DNA of 64,000 nucleotides from Anaeromicropila populeti (GTDB lineage: Bacteria; Bacillota; Clostridia; Lachnospirales; Lachnospiraceae). Below the pieces are notes generated by a model. It ran no database searches. It saw only the letters and a program-made list of their open reading frames with translations, and was not told the DNA's origin. The translations under genes and the position numbers were made by a program. Each line of letters opens with the position of its first letter. Position 1 is the first letter of the stretch. Location: contig NZ_FOYZ01000006.1 in NCBI RefSeq assembly GCF_900112775.1, forward strand, positions 1 to 64,000. The letters run 5' to 3'. Shown piece by piece: positions 51,547 to 61,943 of this stretch.

Positions 51547-52191
51547 ATGAAGAATATTGATTTGACACATTGTATTACTGAGAATATGACTGTATACCCA
51601 GGAACAGAAAAACCAAAATTAGAAGCAGCAAGCACCTATGAGAGAGATGGTTTTAAGGAAACATTATTAACAATGTTTTCACATACGGGGACACATATGG
51701 ATGCACCAGCACATTTGTTTGAGCAGGGAGCATCCCTTGATTCCTATCCAGCAGATCAATTTGTTGGCAAAGGTTTAGTAATTGATTGCAGACAATATAA
51801 GGAGGGACAGCGGATACCCATGTCCTGTATAAATGCAGTAAGAGAAAATGCAGATTTAGCAGAGTTTATCTTGTTTTATACTGGATGGGACAGTAAATGG
51901 GGGACAGAAGAGTATTTCAGAAATTATCCTTGTATAACCGAAGAGGTTGCAGATTATTTAATTGCAAGCAAGAAAAAAGGAGTTGGATTAGATGTAATTA
52001 GTATCGATCCCATTTCAGATGCAAATCTGACAATTCATCGTAAAATATTTAGTGAATCCAATATGGTTATAATTGAAAATTTAACAAGAGTAGGAGAAAT
52101 TGGAAACGATATATTTACTTTTTGTGCGTTGCCAATGAAATTTAAAAATGCAGACGGGGCACCAGTGCGGGCAATTGCTATAGTAAAGTAA
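51547..52191 (+). CDS. cyclase family protein (kynurenine formamidase-like)
   Basis: About 214 residues of the metal-dependent cyclase/formamidase family. Signature HTGTHMDAPAH, preceded by LTHCITENMTVYPGTEKP, with GVGLDVISIDPISD later. Hydrolyses N-formylkynurenine in KynB, but many clostridial members act on unknown amides or lactones. Start 51547 (MKNIDLTHC) has AGAAGGGA upstream; 51526 does not. Confidence 0.85.
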   Translation: MKNIDLTHCITENMTVYPGTEKPKLEAASTYERDGFKETLLTMFSHTGTHMDAPAHLFEQGASLDSYPADQFVGKGLVIDCRQYKEGQRIPMSCINAVRENADLAEFILFYTGWDSKWGTEEYFRNYPCITEEVADYLIASKKKGVGLDVISIDPISDANLTIHRKIFSESNMVIIENLTRVGEIGNDIFTFCALPMKFKNADGAPVRAIAIVK

Positions 52192-52216
52192 AAAAATAAC
52201 ATATTAATCAAAAATA

Positions 52217-52245
52217 TTGCAAAAACAGACACGATAATATATAAT
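52217..52245 (+). promoter_or_regulatory. promoter of the dCache chemoreceptor gene
   Basis: TTGCAA (52217-52222), 17-nt spacer, TATAAT (52240-52245). Confidence 0.7.
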
Positions 52246-52293
52246 GAAATGGCAGATGTAAAATTAATTTTACTTTATAAGAGGAGAGTTGAC

Positions 52294-54354
52294 ATGAAAT
52301 TCAAAAAAATGAGAACCAAAATGTTAGCATTTATACTGCCAGTTATTGTAGTAGCTTTTCTTGTTTTAACAGCTATTAGTGTAAGTTCAAGTGAAAAAAT
52401 AATTAATGAGAAAATACGAGACTATATGGATTCTGAATTGAATGCAAAGCTTGGAGAAATGGAAAGAAGTTTAGAGGTTGTATCGAATACAGCCATTACC
52501 TTGTCACGGGTAGTGGGGAATACGTATGAAAATATGGAACTTAAAACATATGAAGAAATGCTTTCGCAAATCATAGATGATAATAGTCTTGTATTGGGAA
52601 GTGGTATCTGGTTTGAACCTTATGCATACGATAGTGAACAAGAATACGTAGGACCATATGTTTATAAATACGAGGGCGAAAAAATTGTAACATATGACTA
52701 CAGTAACGAAACATATGATTATTTTAACCAGGAGTATTATTTACTTGCAAAGGGTTCAAAGGAAGCAGTTATTACAGAACCGTATTATGATGCAACATCT
52801 AATATGATTATGTCATCTTGTACGATGCCGATTTTTAATAAGGAAGGAGTATTCCTTGGATGTGTTACCGTGGACATGGCACTGGCAGATATTCAGGAAG
52901 TGGTAAATAATATCAGGATTGCTGGAAATGGAAAAGCCATGCTTGTGGGATCTACAGGCACATATCTGGCTGGTGTGGAAGATGAGATGATTCAGAATGC
53001 CATAAATATTACTTCTGACGAAAATACATCTTTGGCTGATGCAGGAAAGATGGTGGTCGAAAGTGATAAGGGTATTACAAATTATAATCAATCAGGAGAG
53101 AATTACCGGGTTTATTTTGATACACTTCCGATTACAGGTTGGAAACTGATGATTCAGATTCCAGAAAAAGAAATGATTCGACCGGTGAACCAACTAATGA
53201 TTCAGCTTATTATTGTGGCTATTGCTGCAATTATTATTTCTGTGCTAATTGTATTGTATCAGGTAACTTCTATTTCAAAAGGCATAAAAAAAGTAATGTC
53301 ACTTGCTGGTTTACTTGCTCAAGGAGATTTTACAGTAGAGCCAGTAGAAGTGAAAACAAGAGATGAGATTGGACATCTGGGAGAATCCTTAAATGTAATG
53401 TATGGGAATAATAAGCAGGTAATAAAAAATATAGCAGGGCATGCAGCAGAAATGAACACATCTAGTGGCAGATTATATGAATCAGCGACAGAATTAATAC
53501 AACAGTTTAAAAATATTGAAGGTTATATGGGACAAGTTAATGAAGCAATGATGTCAGCAAGTGCGGCAACAGAAGAAGTGAATGCGTCTGTGGAAGAAGT
53601 GAATGCATCAGTATCTGTCCTTACAGTTGAGACTGAGAAAAGTAAGGCAATGTCAGATGAAATACGGCAACGTGCGAAGGATATTGGATTTACAAGTCAG
53701 AAATCATATGAATGTGCTACCCAGATTTCCACTCAGTTTAATGAGAATCTGACAAGGAGTATTGAAAATGCAGAGGTTGTTGAAAATATTGGTGAGATGG
53801 CGGAAGTCATTTCTGGTATTGCAGAACAAATCAACCTATTAGCATTAAATGCATCAATTGAGGCAGCCCGTGCTGGTGAAAATGGAAAGGGTTTTGCAGT
53901 TGTAGCGTCAGAGATAGGAAAGCTTGCCAATGCAACTACAGAAGCGGTAGGAAAGATTCAGGTGACTATAACAGATGTAAAGGAAGCGTTTGGACATTTG
54001 ACAGAAGAAGCTGGCGGATTGCTTGACTTTATCCAGCATACGGTTACGCCAGATTATAATAATCTGGTCAGTATTGCAATGCAGTATAGTAAAGATGCTG
54101 AAACCATTGAGGGGAATGCCGTTACCATATTTGATATGGCAGAAAGTATTAAACAGATAATGAATGAAGTAAGTGAGGCAATACAAAACATTGCAGAATC
54201 TTCACAGGATACAGCAGACAATAGTGCCAATATTATGAAGTCTGTGAATGGCGTGGCAAAAGTAATAGACGATGTTTCACAAATGTCAGAGGCTCAGCAG
54301 AATATTTCAGATAATTTGAACGAAGTAGTAGGAAAATTTAAAATAGAAGAATAA
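52294..54354 (+). CDS. methyl-accepting chemotaxis protein with dCache sensor
   Basis: 686 residues with classical topology: TM1 at residues ~11-30, extracellular double-Cache domain to ~280 ([59 protein letters not shown]), TM2 ~295-318, HAMP ~320-372, then signalling domain with tip near residues 500-545 ([34 protein letters not shown]). dCache domains bind amino acids, amines or purines; the ligand here is unknown. The polyamine transporter lies next door on the other strand. Start 52294 has AGAGGAGAG upstream. Confidence 0.94.
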   Translation: MKFKKMRTKMLAFILPVIVVAFLVLTAISVSSSEKIINEKIRDYMDSELNAKLGEMERSLEVVSNTAITLSRVVGNTYENMELKTYEEMLSQIIDDNSLVLGSGIWFEPYAYDSEQEYVGPYVYKYEGEKIVTYDYSNETYDYFNQEYYLLAKGSKEAVITEPYYDATSNMIMSSCTMPIFNKEGVFLGCVTVDMALADIQEVVNNIRIAGNGKAMLVGSTGTYLAGVEDEMIQNAINITSDENTSLADAGKMVVESDKGITNYNQSGENYRVYFDTLPITGWKLMIQIPEKEMIRPVNQLMIQLIIVAIAAIIISVLIVLYQVTSISKGIKKVMSLAGLLAQGDFTVEPVEVKTRDEIGHLGESLNVMYGNNKQVIKNIAGHAAEMNTSSGRLYESATELIQQFKNIEGYMGQVNEAMMSASAATEEVNASVEEVNASVSVLTVETEKSKAMSDEIRQRAKDIGFTSQKSYECATQISTQFNENLTRSIENAEVVENIGEMAEVISGIAEQINLLALNASIEAARAGENGKGFAVVASEIGKLANATTEAVGKIQVTITDVKEAFGHLTEEAGGLLDFIQHTVTPDYNNLVSIAMQYSKDAETIEGNAVTIFDMAESIKQIMNEVSEAIQNIAESSQDTADNSANIMKSVNGVAKVIDDVSQMSEAQQNISDNLNEVVGKFKIEE

Positions 54355-54363
54355 AGAATCAAG

Positions 54364-54393
54364 AAAGCTGCCAAAAATTCTGGCAGCTTTTGT
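54364..54393. terminator. bidirectional terminator
   Basis: 10-bp stem AAAGCTGCCA / TGGCAGCTTT with loop AAAATTC between the convergent chemoreceptor and potD genes. Confidence 0.82.
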
Positions 54394-54398
54394 TTGCT

Positions 54399-55442
54399 TT
54401 ATGATTTGACTTCTTTCCACAGTTCGTTGTATAGTTCATCTGCATCTTCTCCAAGATACTGAAAGGTTTCACAACGTGCAAGAGTAGCATTATCAGGAAA
54501 AGCCACAGTACTGTTTTTAATATTTTCGTCTTCAATTAATGCTTTGGCAGCTTCATTTGGTGTTGAATACGTTATATATTCAAAATTCATAAGAGCAATA
54601 TCAGCACGGCATAAAAAGTTTATAAATTTTTCTGCGTTTTCTTTATGAGCAGCATTTTTTGGAACAACCCAAGAATCAATCCAGAGATTAGAACCTTCTT
54701 TTGGAACTACATACTCTAAATCAGGATTTTCACGCTGTGTAAAAATTGCCTCACCAGAGTAAATAACTCCAAGAGCAGCAGATTCACCAATCATTTTATC
54801 GCGAACTTGATCAACAACATAAGCCTGAACAATTCCGTCTTCTTTTTGTTCAATTAATTTCTCTTTTGCTTCTTCCAGTTCTTCTTTATCGGTTGAATTT
54901 AAGGAATAACCAAGATATTTAAGAGTAATTCCAAATGCATCCCTTACACTGTTCTGCATAAGAACGTTATCCTTATATTTTTTATCCCAGAGAATAGACC
55001 AGCTATCTACTGGTTCTGTAACCATTTTCTTATTGTAGAGAATACCAACTGTACCCCAGCAATAAGGAACAGAATATTTATTATCAGGATCAAATGCTTT
55101 TGAACTTTCCATGTACTGAGAACCAATATTGCTGATATTTGGAATGTTATTAAAATCCAATTCAGCCAGTAAATCCTCTTCAATCATATGTTGAATCATG
55201 TAATCAGATGGACAAACTAAGTCATAAGAACCTGCGCCATTTGCCACTTTAGGAAGCATGTCCTCGTTTGTTTCAAAGTTTTCATAAGAAACGGTCAGGC
55301 CAGTTTCTTTTTCAAATTGCTTAATTACTTCAGGATCCATATATTCACCCCAATTGTAAACATATAGATCGTATTTCTTGCTACAGCCTGAAAGGGCAAA
55401 AGCAGAAATAATCAGTAAAACTACAGAAATAAATTTTTTCAT
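54399..55442 (-). CDS. potD: spermidine/putrescine ABC transporter, substrate-binding lipoprotein
   Basis: About 347 residues; signal peptide with lipobox LSGC (Cys 20), then LYVYNWGEYMDPEVIKQFEKETG, the family opening, and YDLVCPSDYMIQHMI. Residues WGTVGILYNKK and EWIDSW-like (NLWIDSWVVP) line the polyamine pocket in PotD/PotF. Last gene of puuR-like-potABCD. ATG 55442 with GAGGAGGAG upstream. Confidence 0.93.
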   Translation of the reverse strand: MKKFISVVLLIISAFALSGCSKKYDLYVYNWGEYMDPEVIKQFEKETGLTVSYENFETNEDMLPKVANGAGSYDLVCPSDYMIQHMIEEDLLAELDFNNIPNISNIGSQYMESSKAFDPDNKYSVPYCWGTVGILYNKKMVTEPVDSWSILWDKKYKDNVLMQNSVRDAFGITLKYLGYSLNSTDKEELEEAKEKLIEQKEDGIVQAYVVDQVRDKMIGESAALGVIYSGEAIFTQRENPDLEYVVPKEGSNLWIDSWVVPKNAAHKENAEKFINFLCRADIALMNFEYITYSTPNEAAKALIEDENIKNSTVAFPDNATLARCETFQYLGEDADELYNELWKEVKS

Positions 55443-55458
55443 AGGTCTCCTCCTCAAA

Positions 55459-56250
55459 TCATTTTTTAGTAAAATCAGTTGCTTTATCTTTATTGGTCCT
55501 GCGGTTTAGTAATATAAGCAGGATCAGAACTGTAACAAATAAAAGCGAGGATAAAGCATACATTTCAGGTTTGATTCCTTTCCGGACTTCTGTATATATT
55601 TTAGTAGAAAGAGTATCAATACCTGGGCCTTTCGTAAAATGTGTAATTACAAAATCGTCCAGCGACATAGTAAAAGCCAATAAAAAGCCAGATAAAATTC
55701 CTGGAAATATGTCAGGCAGCACTACTTTAAAAAAGGCATATAACTGAGAAGCCCCTAAATCCAATGCGGCTTCATAAGTATTTCGGCTGGTTTGCTTTAA
55801 TTTAGGCATAACACTTAAAATAACATAGGGAATGTTAAAGGTTATGTGTGCAATCAAAACGCTGGAAAAACTCAATGTATAGTGAAGTCCAATAAATAAA
55901 AGCATTAGAGAAATACCAGTTACAATATCTGCATTTAGCATGGGGATATTTGTTATTCCAAGCAAAATGGTTCTAGGCAGACGCTTCATGCTATTGATTG
56001 CAATGGATGCTATTGTACCAATTATCGTTGCAATAAAAGCAGAAAAAAAAGCAATGGTTAATGTGGTATATAAAGCACTTAAAATGGCATCGTTTTCAAA
56101 CAGTGAAGTATACCATTTTGTTGTAAAACCACCCCATCTGGAGATGGATTTTGACTGATTAAAGGATAAGCCAACTAAAGTAATAATCGGAGCATATAAA
56201 AATAGAAGTATAAGTATAATGTAAAATCGCTGGGCAGTTTTCTTTACCAT
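55459..56250 (-). CDS. potC: spermidine/putrescine ABC transporter permease
   Basis: 263 residues with six transmembrane segments and the EAA-type loop AALDLGASQLYAFFKVVLPDIFPGI that docks on the ATPase. Family start YIILILLFLYAPIITLVGLSFNQSK. Overlaps potB by 7 nt and precedes potD by 16 nt. Confidence 0.93.
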   Translation of the reverse strand: MVKKTAQRFYIILILLFLYAPIITLVGLSFNQSKSISRWGGFTTKWYTSLFENDAILSALYTTLTIAFFSAFIATIIGTIASIAINSMKRLPRTILLGITNIPMLNADIVTGISLMLLFIGLHYTLSFSSVLIAHITFNIPYVILSVMPKLKQTSRNTYEAALDLGASQLYAFFKVVLPDIFPGILSGFLLAFTMSLDDFVITHFTKGPGIDTLSTKIYTEVRKGIKPEMYALSSLLFVTVLILLILLNRRTNKDKATDFTKK

Positions 56251-57065
56251 ATATTCCCCTCCGATTCTTTGTCATATTTAGACACAAGTGCCATGCTAAT
56301 TAATATAAAAACCATAAGTACAAGGGACAGCCCTGATCCTGTATGCCAGTTATTTGCATATTTAAATTCCTGTTCAATTACATTTCCGATTAATAAAATT
56401 TTACTTCCTCCCAGAATATCAGAGATAACAAAAGTAGTCAGTGCTGGAACGAATACCATTGTAATTCCACTGATTACACCAGGAAGACTTAGTGGAAATG
56501 TAATACGCAAGAATGTCTGAAATTCGTTTGCTCCCAAATCTCTAGCAGCATCCACTACGCTGGAATCAATTTTTGACAAAGTATTGTAAATAGGAAGTAT
56601 CATAAAAGGCAGAAAATTATAAACCATGCCTAGAATGATAGCTCCAGGTGTATTAATAATATTTATTAATGGCAAATGAAAAAAGGTTAGTACTGTATTA
56701 ATTACCCCATTCTTATCTAAAAGTGTCTGCCATGCAAGGGTTCTAAGTAAAAAGTTCATCCACATTGGCAGGATGAAAATAAAGACCAAAATACTTTTAT
56801 TCTTCATTTTGATTTTAGTCAAAATACTTGCAAGTGGGTAGGCAAGTATAAGACATAGTATGGTACTAAGCGTAGACAATTTTAAGGACAGCCATAAAGC
56901 CTTTAGGTTACTGGGTTCTGCAATGATAGTCAGATTTTCAAAAGTAAACTGTCTGTTCCGGTTTGTTAGTCCATAGTATATAATCATAAAAAGCGGAATA
57001 ATAATAAAGGCAGCCATCCAAAGGACATAAGGAAAAGCGAGATACTTCTTTCTTTTATTATTCAC
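56244..57065 (-). CDS. potB: spermidine/putrescine ABC transporter permease
   Basis: 273 residues, six transmembrane segments, EAA loop [28 protein letters not shown] start ([10 protein letters not shown]) lying inside the 3' end of potA with 8-nt overlap, so coupled translation. Forms the channel with PotC. Confidence 0.92.
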   Translation of the reverse strand: MNNKRKKYLAFPYVLWMAAFIIIPLFMIIYYGLTNRNRQFTFENLTIIAEPSNLKALWLSLKLSTLSTILCLILAYPLASILTKIKMKNKSILVFIFILPMWMNFLLRTLAWQTLLDKNGVINTVLTFFHLPLINIINTPGAIILGMVYNFLPFMILPIYNTLSKIDSSVVDAARDLGANEFQTFLRITFPLSLPGVISGITMVFVPALTTFVISDILGGSKILLIGNVIEQEFKYANNWHTGSGLSLVLMVFILISMALVSKYDKESEGNIW

Positions 57066-58131
57066 TTAGAACCACCGCCTGTTCATCTTCGGATTCTGGT
57101 TTATTCATGATTTGTATGTCAAAAGGATCCACAAAAATACCTACTTCTTTGCCAACTGGAGATAAATCTGTGCTATGAACAAGCCATTCGCGGCCATTTG
57201 CCATTACTTCCATTTCATAGTGAACCCCTTTGAAAATAAGTGATGTAACATGTCCAGTGAGTAAGCCTTGTTCTGGAGGAACAAGGTCGATATCTTCAGG
57301 ACGAATTACTACGTCAACTGGTTTGTTATGGCCAAATCCCTCGTCTACACAAGGAAAATTAGCACCTAAAATATTCACCAGCTTATCTTCCAGCATAATT
57401 GCCGGGATAATATTACTTTCGCCTATAAAATCAGCAACAAAAGCATTCACAGGTTCATTATAAATATCTTCAGGACTCCCAATCTGCTGGATATACCCCT
57501 GATTCATAACAACAATAGTATCAGACATAGTAAGTGCTTCTTCCTGATCATGAGTAACATAAACAAAAGTAATTCCCAGTTCATTTTTTAATCGAATCAA
57601 TTCATACTGCATATCTTGGCGCAGCTTTAAATCTAAAGCACCAAGAGGTTCATCTAATAACAGAACGCGAGGTTCATTTACAATTGCCCGGGCAATGGCA
57701 ATTCGCTGCTGCTGTCCGCCACTTAAGGATTCTGTAGTTCTGTTTTCATAATCATCCAAATTAACAAGCTTTAAAGCATACTTGATTTTATCATTGATAT
57801 ATGCTTTACTCTTCTTTTTTATTTTTAATCCAAAAGCAATGTTCTCTGCTACAGTCATATGATGAAAAAGTGCATACTTTTGAAATACGGTATTCAGATT
57901 ACGTTGGTTAGGAGGAAGAGCGGTTATATCTCTTCCCTCAAAAAGTATTTGTCCCTTATCTGGTGTTTCAAAACCGCCTAAAATGCGAAGAGTTGTAGTT
58001 TTGCCGCAGCCACTTGGACCAAGAAGGGTTAAAAATTTATTTTCATTCAAATATAAATTCATATCATCTAAAATAATATTATTTCCATAGGATTTTGAAA
58101 TGCTGATTAGGTCAATTAATTTATTTGCCAT
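57058..58131 (-). CDS. potA: spermidine/putrescine ABC transporter ATPase
   Basis: 357 residues. Walker [13 protein letters not shown], signature [14 protein letters not shown], Walker [13 protein letters not shown] and switch His in YVTHDQEEA; a C-terminal TOBE domain follows ([18 protein letters not shown]). Second gene of the polyamine uptake operon, 37 nt behind the regulator gene. Confidence 0.94.
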   Translation of the reverse strand: MANKLIDLISISKSYGNNIILDDMNLYLNENKFLTLLGPSGCGKTTTLRILGGFETPDKGQILFEGRDITALPPNQRNLNTVFQKYALFHHMTVAENIAFGLKIKKKSKAYINDKIKYALKLVNLDDYENRTTESLSGGQQQRIAIARAIVNEPRVLLLDEPLGALDLKLRQDMQYELIRLKNELGITFVYVTHDQEEALTMSDTIVVMNQGYIQQIGSPEDIYNEPVNAFVADFIGESNIIPAIMLEDKLVNILGANFPCVDEGFGHNKPVDVVIRPEDIDLVPPEQGLLTGHVTSLIFKGVHYEMEVMANGREWLVHSTDLSPVGKEVGIFVDPFDIQIMNKPESEDEQAVVLSE

Positions 58132-58168
58132 GTGTACCTCCTGATTCTACTGTAACTAATAGAACGCA

Positions 58169-58708
58169 TTAAAAACTTGGTGGAGTAGAAACCCAGATTA
58201 ATGATGCGCCGTTTTTCCCAAGTGCTTTCATATAATGCTTTTTATTTGGAGTAAAATAAAAAGCCTCTCCTTTTTTTGCTCTGTAAGTTTTGTTACCAAT
58301 GCAGATTGCAATCATTCCACTTAATACATATCCAAATTCTTCTCCTTCGTGAGGGTTATCTGGGTAAGTAGAACCATCAGGTTCCAGAGTTAGTAAAATT
58401 GGTTCCATCATATGCTTTTGTGCATTTGGAATAATCCATTCAATGGTATTATGTAGTTCGGTGTCTTCCTTTTCAAAAAAATCTGTCTTTTTAAAAACAA
58501 CTTCCTCGTCCGTTGTATTAGAAAAGAACTCTTCAAGGTTTGTGCCAAGGCATTGCAAAATGTCAACTAAAGTGGCAATAGAAGGAGAAGTGAGATCACG
58601 CTCCAGCTGGGAAATAAAGCCTTTAGATAATTCACAGCGATCTGCCAGTTCTTCCTGGGTTAAGCTCTTTTGAATCCGAAGTTCTTTGATTTTATGCCCT
58701 ATTTTCAT
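58169..58708 (-). CDS. XRE-cupin transcriptional regulator (PuuR-like)
   Basis: 179 residues: N-terminal helix-turn-helix (IGHKIKELRIQKSLTQEELADRCELSKGFISQLERD) and C-terminal cupin at ~100-178 (PDNPHEGEEFGYVLSGMIAICIG, KGEAFYFTPNKKHYM). First gene of the pot operon, a common clostridial arrangement, so it probably represses polyamine uptake when intracellular polyamine is high. AGAAAGGTATC precedes the ATG. Confidence 0.88.
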   Translation of the reverse strand: MKIGHKIKELRIQKSLTQEELADRCELSKGFISQLERDLTSPSIATLVDILQCLGTNLEEFFSNTTDEEVVFKKTDFFEKEDTELHNTIEWIIPNAQKHMMEPILLTLEPDGSTYPDNPHEGEEFGYVLSGMIAICIGNKTYRAKKGEAFYFTPNKKHYMKALGKNGASLIWVSTPPSF

Positions 58709-58787
58709 TTTGATACCTTCTTTCTAAAAATAAATCCACTTATATTAACAGTATTGTTTTCCAGTGTATAGAAATAATAAACTTGAA

Positions 58788-58804
58788 CTTTAGTTTTACT
58801 AAAC
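58788..58804. promoter_or_regulatory. inverted repeat upstream of the pot operon, candidate operator
   Basis: TTTAGT (58789-58794), TTT, ACTAAA (58798-58803): perfect 6-bp arms, 80 nt before the regulator start. Candidate autoregulatory site of the XRE-cupin protein. Confidence 0.45.
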
Positions 58805-58883
58805 AAACACTAGATCTTATTATAAACATTTTTTCAAAACTGTCAATTATAAAATGGGAAATGCCAAGCAATTTTGGAACACA

Positions 58884-58922
58884 TAAAAAAAGCACATTCC
58901 GCTGACGCTGAAAATGTGCTTT
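58884..58922 (-). terminator. aroC terminator
   Basis: Minus strand: stem AGCACATT/AATGTGCT with a 14-nt loop, then seven T. Confidence 0.82.
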
Positions 58923-58941
58923 TGGAGCTTTGACATTACTA

Positions 58942-60042
58942 TTATAGGTAAAAATCTCTAATTTTATTCATACTTGATGTCATATTGATAAATAAAAGAT
59001 CAACAAGAGATATGGCAGCCATTGCTTCTACTACTACAACAGCTCTTGGAACAATAATAGGATCATGTCTTCCCTTAATATTTACCTTTATATTTTCGTT
59101 GTTATTATTAATGGTATCCTGAGTTTTAAAAATAGAAGGAGTAGGCTTAAAGGCAACTCGGAAAATAATATCATCTCCATCACTAATGCCGCCTAATACG
59201 CCTCCGGCATGATTCGTTTTCTTATGAATCTTTCCAGAATCATCTGCATAAAAGCTGTCATTATTTTCAGAACCAAACATTTTACTGGCTTCAAAGCCAC
59301 TTCCAAGTTCAAAGCCTTTCACACCACCAATTGAAAATACAGCCTTTGCAAGATTGGCATCCAGCTTATCAAATACAGGTTCCCCTAAGCCAACAGGAAC
59401 ACCAGAAATTTTACACTCGATAATTCCGCCCACAGAGTCCATTTGTTCCATCTGTTGTTGTAGAAATTCTTCTGCTCTTTGTGCGGCCTCTGAGTCAGGC
59501 ATATAAAGTGGGTTATTTAAAATAGTTTCTTTATCAAATTTATCATAGTCAATACAAATAGGACCAATTGATTTTGTGTAGCAGGTGAAGGTAATGCCGA
59601 GTTCAGCTAAAATAGCGTTGGCAATAGCACCAGCAGCAACCCTTCCAATGGTTTCACGTCCAGAAGATCGGCCTCCTCCCCGGTAATCACGAAATCCATA
59701 TTTTTGATCAAAGGTATAATCAGCATGACCAGGACGGTAGCATGATGCTATTTCAGAATAATCATTGGAACGCTGGGATTTATTATAAACGATTAAGGAT
59801 ATAGGAGTTCCTGTTGTTTTACCATCAAAAACACCAGATAAAATTTCTACCAGGTCATCCTCCTTGCGAGGAGTCGAGTACTTAGATGCACCAGGCTTTC
59901 TTCTATTCAAAAATGTCTGAATATAAGACTCATCTATTTTTAAACCAGCAGGACAACCGTCAATTCCAACACCAATCCCTTTTCCATGGGATTCCCCCCA
60001 TGTTGATATTGTGAATATATTTCCGTATACAGAACCAGACAT
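58942..60042 (-). CDS. aroC: chorismate synthase
   Basis: Last step of the shikimate pathway, FMN-dependent. 366 residues from the ATG at 60042. Blocks FTISTWGESHGKGIGVGIDGCPAGL, RSNDYSEIASCYRPGHADYTFDQKYG, RGGGRSSGRETIGRVAAGA and GGVLGGISDGDDI are diagnostic. GAGGTG lies 5 nt before that ATG; the GTG at 60048 is inside the ribosome site. Confidence 0.96.
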   Translation of the reverse strand: MSGSVYGNIFTISTWGESHGKGIGVGIDGCPAGLKIDESYIQTFLNRRKPGASKYSTPRKEDDLVEILSGVFDGKTTGTPISLIVYNKSQRSNDYSEIASCYRPGHADYTFDQKYGFRDYRGGGRSSGRETIGRVAAGAIANAILAELGITFTCYTKSIGPICIDYDKFDKETILNNPLYMPDSEAAQRAEEFLQQQMEQMDSVGGIIECKISGVPVGLGEPVFDKLDANLAKAVFSIGGVKGFELGSGFEASKMFGSENNDSFYADDSGKIHKKTNHAGGVLGGISDGDDIIFRVAFKPTPSIFKTQDTINNNNENIKVNIKGRHDPIIVPRAVVVVEAMAAISLVDLLFINMTSSMNKIRDFYL

Positions 60043-60154
60043 TATCACACCTCTTTCATTTGTTCTAGTTTTTCTGTGTTTTCTGTTTTATTATACCCAA
60101 TAACTTCATATGTTTCAATGCAAAATATAAGAAGTCATGTATAAAGGAAAAGGA

Positions 60155-60181
60155 ACAAATGTAGAAACGTGTCATATATTA
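60155..60181 (+). promoter_or_regulatory. sigma-K-like sporulation promoter
   Basis: AC (60155-60156), 16-nt spacer, CATATATTA (60173-60181), which fits the mother-cell sigma-K pattern AC-N16/17-CATAnnnTA. Short motif, so chance cannot be excluded. Confidence 0.42.
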
Positions 60182-60222
60182 AAGTATAAACCATTTGGAA
60201 TCCTCAATAGGAGGGGCTGAGT

Positions 60223-60360
60223 ATGGGTGAGTACAGTGATTATGACGAATTGATTCTTAATGATGAATTAGTGATAGAAGATAATACAATTTATGAAATG
60301 GACTTAGATTGCTTTGAGTGTCTCAGGAAGGAACGACAAAGAAGAATGAAGGATGATTAA
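60223..60360 (+). CDS. small acidic protein, 45 aa, unknown function
   Basis: 45 codons with GGAGGGGCTGAGT upstream. Acidic N-terminal two thirds (EYSDYDELILNDELVIEDN, then Cys in MDLDCFECLRK) and a basic end RKERQRRMKDD. The CxxC (CFEC) could bind metal. Preceded by a sigma-K-like promoter and followed by a GC-rich hairpin, with a Cys/Gly-rich protein gene converging on it, which hints at a sporulation role. Confidence 0.62.
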   Translation: MGEYSDYDELILNDELVIEDNTIYEMDLDCFECLRKERQRRMKDD

Positions 60361-60366
60361 TTAGAG

Positions 60367-60390
60367 TTGCGGCGCCAGAATGCGCCGCAA
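60367..60390. terminator. GC-rich hairpin between convergent small genes
   Basis: Perfect 9-bp stem TTGCGGCGC / GCGCCGCAA with a 6-nt loop. No T-run on either side. Confidence 0.55.
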
Positions 60391-60431
60391 GATAGCATGA
60401 AATTACTTGATGAAATGTACTTTGCCTGTAA

Positions 60432-60665
60432 TTAACAGCAGCAGCTGCTACCGCCGCCACAGCAGCAAAGGAGAAGAAGAATAATGCAAATACAGCTATT
60501 ACCGCCGTCAAATAATCCACCGCCACCGCAGCCACCGCCGCAGTTACCGCCGCCGAATCCACCACCACAGCAGCAGCAAAGAAGAAGAATAATGCAAAGA
60601 CAACTGTTACCTCCGTCAAATAATCCACTACCGCCACCACAATGTGTTGCTGCTAAATCGCTCAT
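60432..60665 (-). CDS. Cys/Gly-rich small protein with a duplicated unit (spore-type)
   Basis: 77 residues beginning MSDLAATHCGGG and holding two copies of LFDGGNSCxCIILLLxCCCGGG separated by a Gly/Cys linker. Hydrophobic CIILLL cores flanked by Cys and Gly runs. Small proteins with the MSDLAAT start and such composition are frequent in Clostridia and often carry the misleading label chorion-class high-cysteine protein; a spore-coat or envelope role is inferred. AGGAGGACT is 7-8 nt before the ATG. CATATCATA-type motifs lie upstream. Confidence 0.72.
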   Translation of the reverse strand: MSDLAATHCGGGSGLFDGGNSCLCIILLLCCCCGGGFGGGNCGGGCGGGGLFDGGNSCICIILLLLCCCGGGSSCCC

Positions 60666-60899
60666 GTTTTAGTCCTCCTAATTTCTTTTCATTTACATTG
60701 ATATGATATGATTGACTACTTGTCTGATTTCCTACTATTTGTAAAAACCATACAAAAGATTTCGAGTTTTTTATTCATAACTAGACAAAACGAAGAGATT
60801 TTAATTAATTGGGAAAAGTACTTGACTTTGGGATTACAGAAAATTTATAATTATGTAACAAAGAGTAAAATGAGGAGAGCGTGAGAGGAGTGTGATTTT

Positions 60900-61943
60900 A
60901 TGAAGGTTTTATTAATTGGAGGAACTGGAACAATAAGCCAAGCAGTTACTGAGCAGCTTCTAACACAAGAATGTGAACTTTATCTATTGAATCGGGGAAC
61001 CAGGAATCACATGTTACCATTTCCAGTAAAAGAAATAATTGCAGATATTAATCAAGAAGAAGCTCTTGTTTCTGAGAAAATAGAAAACTTGAGTTTTGAT
61101 GTAGTAGTAAATTTTATTGGTTATGAAAAAATACAGGTAGAAAGAGATTATCGGTTATTTCATGATAAAACAAAACAATACATATATATAAGCAGTGCCT
61201 CTGTCTATCAGAAGCCGCTGCTAAATTATATTGTGAATGAAGATACTCCTTTGGGAAATCTATATTGGGAATATGCAAGAAAGAAAATAGTATGTGAGGC
61301 GTATCTAATGGAGCGGTTCCGAAAGGATGGATTTCCAGTGACTATTATCAGGCCCAGTCATACCTATGATGAAAGAAAATTGCCTGTAGCACTTCATGGA
61401 AGAGATGGGGGCTGGCAGACAATAAAGCGAATGCTGGATGGAAAACCAGTTCTGGTACATGGGGATGGAATGAGTCTTTGGACAGTAACCCATAGCAAGG
61501 ATTTGGCCAGAGGCATTATTGGACTAATGGGAAATTCGTCTGCAATTGGAGAGGCTGTGCAGATTACGTCCGATGAATGTTTAACCTGGAATCAGATTTA
61601 TGCAATGATTGCAAAGGCATTAAAGGTTCCATTGCAAACAATACATATTGCTTCACAATCTTTAGTACAGTGCAGTAAGTTTGATTTTAGGGGTTCACTA
61701 ATTGGAGATAAGGCAAATTCAGTTGTATTTGATAATCGGAAATTAAAGCGTCTTGTGCCTGGTTTTAAAGCAGAGATTCCTTTTGAGAAAGGGATCCGAG
61801 AAACAGTTTCTTATATGCTGTCACATGAAGAGTGCCAAACAGAAGATGAGAGGTTTGACAAATGGTGTGATCGGGTGATATTATCACTGGAATCCGCGCT
61901 GATTATGATTGAGAAGAAAAAAATTAATATGAAGGATTTATAG
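60900..61943 (+). CDS. NAD-dependent epimerase/dehydratase (extended SDR family)
   Basis: 347 residues. Rossmann opening LLIGGTGTISQAV, catalytic ISSASVYQKP and YWEYARKKIVCE (YxxxK), then IIRPSHTYD and WTVTHSKDLARG. Atypical extended SDR like those acting on nucleotide sugars or serving as RNA-binding homologues; substrate unknown. The ATG follows GAGAGGAGTG. The last ~40 residues are a charged helix. Confidence 0.84.
   Translation: MKVLLIGGTGTISQAVTEQLLTQECELYLLNRGTRNHMLPFPVKEIIADINQEEALVSEKIENLSFDVVVNFIGYEKIQVERDYRLFHDKTKQYIYISSASVYQKPLLNYIVNEDTPLGNLYWEYARKKIVCEAYLMERFRKDGFPVTIIRPSHTYDERKLPVALHGRDGGWQTIKRMLDGKPVLVHGDGMSLWTVTHSKDLARGIIGLMGNSSAIGEAVQITSDECLTWNQIYAMIAKALKVPLQTIHIASQSLVQCSKFDFRGSLIGDKANSVVFDNRKLKRLVPGFKAEIPFEKGIRETVSYMLSHEECQTEDERFDKWCDRVILSLESALIMIEKKKINMKDL

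Noticed and set aside
60484-60672. Pro/Gln-rich 62-codon frame on the plus strand
   Set aside because: It is the complement of the Gly/Cys-rich gene, which has a proper ribosome site on the other strand.
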